Assembly (NCBI GenBank): GCA_965661055.1
Contig: CBFICS010000028.1
Span: forward strand, 1-11,262
Direction of reading: 5' to 3'
DNA: 11,262 nt
Source: CBFHSF01 sp965661055
GTDB lineage: Bacteria > Bacteroidota > Bacteroidia > Flavobacteriales > Schleiferiaceae
Part shown: one piece after another, positions 5,966-11,262 of the stretch
Numbering within the stretch: the stretch's first letter is position 1
Layout: every line of letters starts with the position of its first letter
The notes under the pieces: generated by a model
What the model was told of the DNA's origin: nothing
Databases searched by the model: none
Seen by the model: the letters and a program-made list of their open reading frames with translations, nothing else
Translations under genes and position numbers: made by a program

Positions 5966-7056
5966 AGTTTTCAACTACAATAAATGAAATTAATCAGCGG
6001 ATAACCTCCATAAATCCACGGGAATATGGAAAAACAAGGAATTTTGGTGACGGTTCTGTAACCAAGCTAAGTCCTTATATTTCGCGCGGTGTTATTTCTA
6101 CCCAGCGAGTTTATGAGCACATTAAGTCTCTTAAACTTCCTTGGCAAGAAATAGAGCAGCTCATTCAAGAACTTGCGTGGAGGGATTATTGGCAGCAAGT
6201 GTGGATTGAAAAAGGAGAGGCTATTCATTCTGACCTAAAAAACCCTCAAGAGGAAGTTTCAAATACGCAAATTCCACGCGCAATAATGGAAGCGTCTACT
6301 GGAATTATAGCCATTGATGAAGCCATTAAGAATCTCTATGAGTCTGGATATATGCATAATCATATGCGTATGTATGTTGCCTCCCTCTGCTGCAATATGG
6401 CAAAATCACATTGGTTAGAACCTTCTAAATGGATGTATGCGAACCTTTTAGATGGCGATATTGCTAGTAATCAATTGAGTTGGCAATGGGTATCGGGTAC
6501 TTTCTCAAAAAAGAAGTATTATGCTAATCAGGATAATATCAATCATTTTTTCAACAGCAATCAAAAAGATACTTTTTTAGATATTGATTATTCTCAATTT
6601 GAAAAAATTGAGACTCCTGAGATTTTACGAGAGACCATGGCTCTGGAAGTTAGCGACCTTTTCATGCCAAAAAGCATAAATCTTTCCCAATTAAAAAATG
6701 AAGATTCTGTGATTTACAATTATTATAATTTAGATCCTTTTTGGCGTACAGAAGAAAAATATCAAAGAATCTTTCTTCTTGAGCCTTCCAAGTTTAAAAA
6801 GTATCCGGTTGGATCAAAATGTATAAATTTTGCCATTGAATTATCCCAAAACATACCCAATGTAAAGATTTATGTAGGCGAGTTTGAAGAACTACTTAAC
6901 AAAATAGACTCCCAAAAAATATTTTTCAAAGAACACCCACTAAACCATAATTATAAAGGTGTTGAAGATTCAAGAGATTGGCTCACTTCTGTTAAAGGGT
7001 ATTATCCGTCCTTTTTCTCCTTTTGGAAAAAGTGTAAAAAGGAACTTATGCGATGA
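5962..7056 (+). CDS. Cryptochrome/photolyase-like FAD-binding protein; no standard start codon
   Basis: Photolyase-related protein made only of the FAD-binding helical domain, with no N-terminal antenna domain. Counting the ATA codon as residue 1 gives 364 residues. Motifs include YGKTRNF (22-28), KLSPYISRGVIS (35-46), ELAWRDYW (70-77), HNHMRM (132-137), DGDIASN (164-170), WQW (174-176) and KKYYANQ (184-190), all part of the FAD pocket in this family. Family members begin close to a FPT-like motif, matched here by EFST directly after ATA. The frame is open from 5950 (stop TAA at 5947-5949), but no ATG, GTG or TTG occurs before GTG 6199, which would remove 79 conserved residues. So either translation starts at ATA, a point mutation destroyed the ATG, or an extra A in AAAA (5948-5951) hides a start at ATG 5898, preceded by AGGAG. 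Its stop overlaps the DUF2256 start (ATGA). Probable role: blue-light sensing or DNA repair partner; cytoplasmic. Identity is firm, start uncertain. Confidence 0.85.
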   Translation: MEFSTTINEINQRITSINPREYGKTRNFGDGSVTKLSPYISRGVISTQRVYEHIKSLKLPWQEIEQLIQELAWRDYWQQVWIEKGEAIHSDLKNPQEEVSNTQIPRAIMEASTGIIAIDEAIKNLYESGYMHNHMRMYVASLCCNMAKSHWLEPSKWMYANLLDGDIASNQLSWQWVSGTFSKKKYYANQDNINHFFNSNQKDTFLDIDYSQFEKIETPEILRETMALEVSDLFMPKSINLSQLKNEDSVIYNYYNLDPFWRTEEKYQRIFLLEPSKFKKYPVGSKCINFAIELSQNIPNVKIYVGEFEELLNKIDSQKIFFKEHPLNHNYKGVEDSRDWLTSVKGYYPSFFSFWKKCKKELMR

Positions 7057-7196
7057 AAAAACAGCACCTTCCCATAAAAAATTGCCTCACTTGTGAACGT
7101 CCTTTTAGTTGGCGAAAAAAATGGGAAAGAGATTGGGAACAAGTAAAATATTGTAGTGAAAAATGTAAACGCAATAAATCAAATGCACGAAATTAA
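7053..7196 (+). CDS. DUF2256 family zinc-finger-like small protein
   Basis: A 47-residue protein. It carries the DUF2256 pattern: NCLTCERPFSWRKKW with Cys11 and Cys14, then a Trp-rich middle (WERDWEQ, 24-30), then YCSEKCKRN with Cys34 and Cys38. The four cysteines in a CxxC...CxxxC arrangement probably bind one zinc ion. The function of the family is unknown; it is regularly found next to photolyase and cryptochrome genes, so a helper role is plausible but inferred. It begins inside the stop of the FAD-binding protein (ATGA overlap) and its last 14 bases overlap the photolyase gene. Such close packing points to coupled translation of all three. Confidence 0.88.
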   Translation: MKKQHLPIKNCLTCERPFSWRKKWERDWEQVKYCSEKCKRNKSNARN

Positions 7197-8667
7197 TATT
7201 GTTTTTCCTCATCAGCTTTTTCTCAATAGCCCTCTCATAGAAAATGATAATGATATATATCTTATCGAAGAATTTCTATTTTTTAAACAATACCAGTTTC
7301 ACAAACAGAAAATTGCATTTCACCGAGCTTCTATGAAAGCTTACCAAGAATATCTTGAGGGCTTGCATAAAACCGTTCATTATATAGATTCCGAGAATGT
7401 TTTGTCAGACTTTCGGAATTTTGATCGTGTGATTAAGACTCAAAATATTGTTTCTCTGTGCGTCATTGATCCTACTGATACATGGCTAGAAATGAGGGTT
7501 TCCGCTCTTTCTGCTCATTGTGTCATAAAAACCTATCCCAATCCACAATTCTTAAATAAAAAAGAAGAATTGAATACTTTTTTTCGAAAAGATAAGATCT
7601 CTTTTTTTCAAACGACCTTCTACAAGCAGCAGCGAAAGAAGCTAGGGATTCTTATTGATGAAAAACAAAATCCGATCGGTGGGCAGTGGACCTACGACAC
7701 GGAAAACAGAAAAAAATATCCCAAAAACAAATTGCCTCCTCCCGTGTTTTTTCCCGAAAATTCAGCCCTTTGGGACGAAGCCGTTGAATACACGATAAAA
7801 AATTTTAATAATAACCCTGGCAGTGTTTCAAATCAAAGGCTCTATCCAATAACCCATAAAGAGGCTATTGATTGGCAAAACCAATTTTTAATGTATCGTT
7901 TTTATGATTTTGGTATCTACGAGGATGCGATTCTAAAGGAGTCTTCAATTCTTAATCACAGTGTCCTTTCACCTCTATTAAACGTTGGGCTTATCCTTCC
8001 TCAAGATGTTATTAATCGTGCCCTTTTGTTTGCTGAAAAAGAAGATATTCCTCTTAACTCAACCGAGGGGTTTATTCGGCAAATAATAGGTTGGCGTGAA
8101 TTTATTCGAGGCATGTATTTATCAAAGGGAAACTATTCTAGGACAAAAAACTTTTGGGGCTTCAAACGAAAAATTCCAGAATCATTTTACTCGGGTACAA
8201 CAGGCATTCTTCCTATTGATCAGACCATAAAAAAAATACTCGAAACCGGCTATTGCAATCATATTGAAAGACTAATGGTTTTGGGGAACTTTATGTTATT
8301 ATGTGAATTTGATCCCGATGAAGTTTATCGATGGTTTATGGAGTTATTTATTGATGCCTATGACTGGGTAATGGTCCCAAATGTTTATGGCATGTGCTTG
8401 TTTGCAGATGGCGGATTATTTGCTACCAAACCCTACATTGGTGGATCTAATTATATCAAAAAGATGAGTAATTATCCAAAAGGTGATTGGGAAGAGATTT
8501 GGGATGGTTTGTTTTGGAGTTTTGTGAGTAACCATAAAAGTTTCTTTAAGAGCAATCCCAGAACTTCAATGTTAATTCATTCTCTTAATAAAATGTCTAA
8601 TGAAAAACGAGAACTTCATATTCAAAATGCCCAAGGGTTCATCAACCAAAAATTAAAAACAGAGTAA
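7183..8667 (+). CDS. Photolyase-related protein (DPRP; FeS-BCP/PhrB clade) lacking the cluster cysteines
   Basis: A 494-residue flavoprotein of the (6-4) photolyase / bacterial cryptochrome clade typified by Agrobacterium PhrB. The N-terminal DPRP domain (about 4-220) includes FPHQLF (8-13), FHRASMKAY (46-54) and GGQWTYDTENRK (166-177). The FAD-binding half includes GFIRQIIGWREFIRGMY (296-312), IERLMVLGNF (361-370), FIDAYDWVMVPNVYGM (389-404) and FADGGLFATKPY (407-418). In PhrB four Cys (350, 438, 441 and 454) hold a 4Fe-4S cluster. Here the matching stretch reads MSNYPKGDWEEIWDG (428-442) with no Cys, and it is shorter. ATG 7183 is preferred over GTG 7156 because the protein then starts directly at the conserved strand. 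It probably repairs UV (6-4) photoproducts or senses light; cytoplasmic. It is the last gene of the operon, and no clear terminator was seen after it. Confidence 0.9.
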   Translation: MHEINIVFPHQLFLNSPLIENDNDIYLIEEFLFFKQYQFHKQKIAFHRASMKAYQEYLEGLHKTVHYIDSENVLSDFRNFDRVIKTQNIVSLCVIDPTDTWLEMRVSALSAHCVIKTYPNPQFLNKKEELNTFFRKDKISFFQTTFYKQQRKKLGILIDEKQNPIGGQWTYDTENRKKYPKNKLPPPVFFPENSALWDEAVEYTIKNFNNNPGSVSNQRLYPITHKEAIDWQNQFLMYRFYDFGIYEDAILKESSILNHSVLSPLLNVGLILPQDVINRALLFAEKEDIPLNSTEGFIRQIIGWREFIRGMYLSKGNYSRTKNFWGFKRKIPESFYSGTTGILPIDQTIKKILETGYCNHIERLMVLGNFMLLCEFDPDEVYRWFMELFIDAYDWVMVPNVYGMCLFADGGLFATKPYIGGSNYIKKMSNYPKGDWEEIWDGLFWSFVSNHKSFFKSNPRTSMLIHSLNKMSNEKRELHIQNAQGFINQKLKTE

Positions 8668-8950
8668 GCTGCCCTTTGGATTAATTTCGATGCAAGTTGA
8701 TGTTGCTTTTTCTTCTGTTTCGATAACTCCTCTATTAGTAGACTTCCTGTAAAATATCTTTCAATTTTCTTCGGGTGAATGAATAGTTCATAGGAATAAT
8801 GGTTTTTTCAGAACAAATGAATTCTCAAAGACTATTGTATCCTAAAAGTTGTAATTTCCATACCTAAATTCAGTAATTGATTTTTTTTCGGAAGTTGAAG
8901 AAAATCTTTTTTAGAACTATCGAAAAATTAATCTTATAGAGAAACGTAAA
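8668..8950. other. Intergenic region, nothing firm
   Basis: It holds no frame longer than about 20 codons from ATG. TATCTTTC (8755-8762) is one base from the TAnnTTTG promoter element but has no matching upstream TTTG. TTTTCTTC (about 8765) and GAAGAAAA (about 8900) are complementary but far apart. No terminator for the photolyase operon is apparent. Confidence 0.4.
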
Positions 8951-9685
8951 ATGAAAGTAACAGAAGTAACCCTAGCGCTATTCATTTTGGGTATGATGGT
9001 AGGTTGCCATTCAAATCCCCAAGAAAAACATTCTACTGATCCTGAATCCTATCCCGATTTAAAAGTTGTAGGCGCTATGAAAAACGTCATGTGGAAAGGT
9101 GAATTAGGAAGTGTAATTGAGCTAGATACTATTTCGGATAAAAAAGGCCTTTATGGAATAGGACCTGTAAGTTACCTCAGAGGAGAATTGCTGATTAATG
9201 ACGGAATAAGTTACGTTTCAAAAGTGACATCTGACTCCACAATGCACGTTGAAAAGACTTTTCTTACTTCCGCTCCTTTTTTTGTTTACAGTCATGTTTC
9301 TGATTGGATTGAGATGGATCTTCCTTCTTCCATTAAGTCTATTAAGGATTTGGAAGAATTCATTAATAATGAGACCCTTGAAAATAAAAGACCTTTTACA
9401 TTTAAATTAATGGGGACTGTTCGTGAGGCGGAAATTCATGTTCAGAATTTACCGGAAGGAAATAAAGTATCCTCCCCAGCAGAAGCTCATCAAGGACAAA
9501 TCAATTTTATTATCCAAAATGAAGAAGTAGAAATAATTGGATTTTTCTCAAGGATTCACCAAGGGGTTTTTACCCATCACGACACCTTTTTTCATATGCA
9601 TTTGATTACACGCGATGAGAAAAAAATGGGGCATTTAGACCGCATAGAATTTAATGAAATGAGATTGTTTTTGCCTAAAAAATGA
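8951..9685 (+). CDS. Acetolactate decarboxylase-like lipoprotein
   Basis: A 244-residue protein resembling alpha-acetolactate decarboxylase (AlsD/BudA), which turns 2-acetolactate into acetoin. Matching parts are GIGPVSYLRGELLINDG (69-85, the family's GELxxxDG stretch), PFTFKLMGTVREAEI (148-162) and HMHLITRDEKKMGHLD (215-230). His215, His217 and His228 have the spacing of the zinc ligands His194, His196 and His207 of the Bacillus enzyme. Unlike the cytoplasmic classical enzymes, it has a lipoprotein signal with lipobox MVGC (Cys19), so it should sit in the periplasm or on the outer membrane. Bacteroidota do contain such secreted versions; whether acetolactate is their substrate is unclear. 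The C-terminus ends soon after the zinc motif (LFLPKK), so the C-terminal Glu needed in AlsD may be missing. It stands alone between two gaps of over 270 bases. A weak A/T hairpin with nine T follows the stop. Confidence 0.75.
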   Translation: MKVTEVTLALFILGMMVGCHSNPQEKHSTDPESYPDLKVVGAMKNVMWKGELGSVIELDTISDKKGLYGIGPVSYLRGELLINDGISYVSKVTSDSTMHVEKTFLTSAPFFVYSHVSDWIEMDLPSSIKSIKDLEEFINNETLENKRPFTFKLMGTVREAEIHVQNLPEGNKVSSPAEAHQGQINFIIQNEEVEIIGFFSRIHQGVFTHHDTFFHMHLITRDEKKMGHLDRIEFNEMRLFLPKK

Positions 9686-9943
9686 GGTTTTTTTTTAAAA
9701 AGACAAAATTCACTTTGATAGGGCTCGGAACTCTTTTATAAAAACTTACTAAAGTCAATCAAAAAAGAAATAAATTAGAGTGTTGTAAAAGGCGATGGTT
9801 TTCCATTATTGGCTCATAGTTTTTTTTTGAAATTTGAAGTGTTAGATTCTCAGAAATCTACTCTATTGTTCATCAAAAGTCAATTCTAATTTCAATGGTA
9901 ACCCGTCATTTAAGCAAAATAAACTACCGGATAAAATTCAAGT

Positions 9944-9955
9944 AAAAACAAGCAA
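9944..9955 (+). promoter_or_regulatory. A-rich leader element before the lipocalin start
   Basis: AAAAACAAGCAA is identical to the element before the SDR gene (4512-4523) and also stands three bases from the ATG. Upstream, AATTCAA is shared too, with four extra bases between. Further upstream in the same 273-base gap lie a small hairpin TAGATT-CTCAGA-AATCTA (9843-9860) and ATGGTAACC (9896-9904), which also occurs before the photolyase operon (5538-5546). Confidence 0.45.
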
Positions 9956-9958
9956 CCC

Positions 9959-10507
9959 ATGAAAAAAAGACATTTACTTAATATTCTGCAAATTTCTGTG
10001 CTAATGTTCGGATTATTCTCTTGTGCAACAATTCCCAATGGAGCGACTGCCGTAACCCCATTTGATAAAGAAAAATATCTCGGTAAATGGTATGAAATTG
10101 CCCGATTTGATGTGAAGTTCGAAAGAAATTTAAATAATACCACTGCAGAATACTCTTTAAACCAAAACGGAACCCTTAAAGTTATCAATAGGGGATATCA
10201 TACGCAAAAAAAAGAATGGCGCGAAGCTATTGGTAAAGCCAAATTTATCGGAGATGAAAATTTAGCCATGCTAAAGGTTTCCTTTTTCGGACCATTCTAT
10301 GGTGGATATAACGTAATTGCTATTGATGAAGATTATCAATATTCACTAGTTGCAGGCGGAAGCCTTGACTACCTTTGGATTCTTTCTCGGAAACCTAGTA
10401 TTCCTGAGGATGTAAAAACTAACTATTTGGCCATTGCAAAAAAATTGGGTTACGAAACTTCAAAACTTTTGTGGGTTCATCATGATGCAAGTGAAAAAAT
10501 GAAGTAA
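9959..10507 (+). CDS. blc: Lipocalin, Blc-type outer-membrane lipoprotein
   Basis: A 182-residue bacterial lipocalin. The signal ends in the lipobox LFSC (Cys22), giving a lipid-anchored protein, probably at the outer membrane. The lipocalin signature YLGKWYEIARFD (40-51) contains the invariant Gly42-x-Trp44. Further blocks are NRGY (77-80), GKAKF (92-96), FFGPFYGGYNVIAID (109-123) and YLWILSRKP (138-146), matching E. coli Blc, which binds fatty acids and lysophospholipids. The likely role is storage or repair of membrane lipids under stress. In several marine bacteria a blc gene belongs to the same light or singlet-oxygen-induced set as photolyase and SDR genes; the shared 12-base leader with the SDR here agrees with that. 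It is a single-gene unit with a terminator just after the stop, converging on mnmE. Family assignment is firm; induction by light is inferred. Confidence 0.92.
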   Translation: MKKRHLLNILQISVLMFGLFSCATIPNGATAVTPFDKEKYLGKWYEIARFDVKFERNLNNTTAEYSLNQNGTLKVINRGYHTQKKEWREAIGKAKFIGDENLAMLKVSFFGPFYGGYNVIAIDEDYQYSLVAGGSLDYLWILSRKPSIPEDVKTNYLAIAKKLGYETSKLLWVHHDASEKMK

Positions 10508-10526
10508 TTATTCAAAAATGAACAAT

Positions 10527-10565
10527 GGGTCTACTTTCATTAGGGCCCTAATTGATCCCTTTTTT
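10527..10565 (+). terminator. Probable terminator of the lipocalin gene
   Basis: A perfect 14-base palindrome, ATTAGGGCCCTAAT (10539-10552), is enclosed by GGGTC (10527-10531) and GATCCC (10554-10559), which pair with one bulged base, and is followed at once by six T (10560-10565). The spacing 19 bases after the stop fits an intrinsic terminator. The uninterrupted palindrome could also be a protein-binding site. Confidence 0.55.
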
Positions 10566-10771
10566 ATTCGTTTTCAATCCTTTGGGCGGAAAATATTTAT
10601 TTAGCCATTCCTTACTTTTTTTTAAAACCTAGACCTAAAATTCTTACCCTACGATTTATTTGCATAGAAGTTTTTTGAGTGTTGAAAAAATATGCCTTTT
10701 GCTCCGTAAATACTAAGAAATTGGTAAATGTCCTATTTACAAAAAAGGTAGATCCCAAATAAAAAAAGGTT

Positions 10772-11262
10772 TTACTTCCCGATACAGAAGTTCTGAAATA
10801 TGTTGCCCAATAGGTCATCAGTAGTTACTTCTCCTGTGATTTCGCCTAAGTGGAACAAGGCTTCTCTGATATCTTGAGCCATAAAATCACCTGAAATACC
10901 TTGGTGTACCCCTTCTTGAATTCTGTGAATAGCCGCCAACGATTTGGTTAATGCCTCATAATGCCTTGAGTTAGTAACAATGGTTTCATCACTTTTTAAA
11001 GCACCGGTTTCTATCAGGTTTAACAAAGCGTTTTGAAGGTCTTCAATGCCTTTTTTGTTTTTGGCACTCAAAGGCAAGAAGTGGTCATAGGCTTTAGATA
11101 AATCTAGAGGTTGCTTCAGCTTATCAGATTTATTGGCTACAATGAGAACAGGCTTGTTTACTGCTCTCTCTAACAAGAGATCAATATTTTTCTTTACCTC
11201 TTCATTGTATTCTGAAGCATCAAATAGGTATAAAACCACTTTACTTTGGTCAACCTTTTCTA
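10772..11262 (-). CDS. mnmE: tRNA modification GTPase MnmE, C-terminal part (partial)
   Basis: The reverse strand is open from the right window edge to TAA at 10774-10772. It encodes the second half of the G domain (VVLYLFDASE; G4 motif NKSD near 11131-11120; G5-like LSAKNKKG) and the C-terminal helical domain ending in FCIGK. The end C-[ILV]-G-K is the hallmark of MnmE (TrmE). With MnmG it adds a carboxymethylaminomethyl group to the wobble uridine (U34) of certain tRNAs, using GTP and folate-derived carbon. The G1-G3 motifs and N-terminal folate-binding domain are beyond the edge. The frame is open up to base 11260, so GTG 11239 is not the true start. It converges with the lipocalin gene over a 264-base gap in which I see no gene and no clear mnmE terminator. 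Confidence 0.95.
   Translation of the reverse strand, partial: EKVDQSKVVLYLFDASEYNEEVKKNIDLLLERAVNKPVLIVANKSDKLKQPLDLSKAYDHFLPLSAKNKKGIEDLQNALLNLIETGALKSDETIVTNSRHYEALTKSLAAIHRIQEGVHQGISGDFMAQDIREALFHLGEITGEVTTDDLLGNIFQNFCIGK

Noticed and set aside
6199..7056. GTG 6199 as start of the FAD-binding protein
   Set aside because: Upstream in-frame codons encode strongly conserved family residues, so a start here would truncate the FAD domain.
5538..9904. Shared ATGGTAACC before the photolyase operon (5538-5546) and the lipocalin gene (9896-9904) as a regulon operator
   Set aside because: A single 9-base match between two gaps of nearly 300 bases in AT-rich DNA can arise by chance, and the distances to the genes differ.
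9910..10188. Reverse-strand frame across the lipocalin start
   Set aside because: It is opposite the lipobox and GKWYEI motif of a firm lipocalin gene.
10612..10818. Reverse-strand frame overlapping the end of mnmE
   Set aside because: It overlaps the conserved MnmE C-terminus in another frame; composition is random-looking.
1..11262. CRISPR array, tRNA/rRNA gene, insertion sequence, toxin-antitoxin or phage defence system
   Set aside because: Looked for regular repeats, cloverleaf-like stretches, transposase motifs and paired small genes; none is visible. The small genes belong to photolyase-associated families.

Overview
The window is AT-rich DNA from a member of the Bacteroidota, most likely a marine or other aquatic Flavobacteriia-type bacterium. 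The reasons are the A-rich ribosome-binding regions without a clear Shine-Dalgarno, the lipoprotein signals, a Lacal_2735-family small protein (a family I know only from Bacteroidota), and the MnmE C-terminus ending in FCIGK.

Left part (about 1-4400): the tail of an unknown gene is followed by a 329-base gap. Then comes a tightly packed three-gene ABC efflux operon: a lipoprotein HlyD/MacA-like adaptor, a MacB/LolE-like FtsX-domain permease, and a LolD/MacB-type ATPase. After a non-coding stretch rich in short inverted repeats there is an orphan secreted protein of unknown function.

Centre (about 4500-8670): a light-damage gene cluster of a type found in marine bacteria. It holds a short-chain dehydrogenase (SDR) whose catalytic Tyr is replaced, the 57-residue Lacal_2735 protein ending in a strong terminator hairpin, a TIGR03643/DUF2805 small protein, a cryptochrome-like FAD-binding protein, a 47-residue zinc-finger-like DUF2256 protein, and a photolyase-related protein of the FeS-BCP/PhrB clade. 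The last four genes overlap or touch and are probably one operon. Two points stand out. The FAD-binding protein has no normal start codon: its expected N-terminus falls on ATA. The PhrB-like protein lacks the cysteines that hold the 4Fe-4S cluster in the family.

Right part (about 8950-11262): a lipoprotein with the metal-binding pattern of acetolactate decarboxylase, then a Blc-type lipocalin lipoprotein with its own terminator, and converging from the other strand the C-terminal part of the tRNA-modifying GTPase MnmE. The SDR and the lipocalin share an identical 12-base element exactly three bases before their ATG codons. This suggests they belong to one regulated set; in other marine bacteria such SDR, lipocalin and photolyase genes are often grouped as light or singlet-oxygen response genes.

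No tRNA, rRNA, CRISPR array, insertion sequence or phage gene was seen. All family assignments come from reading motifs by eye.
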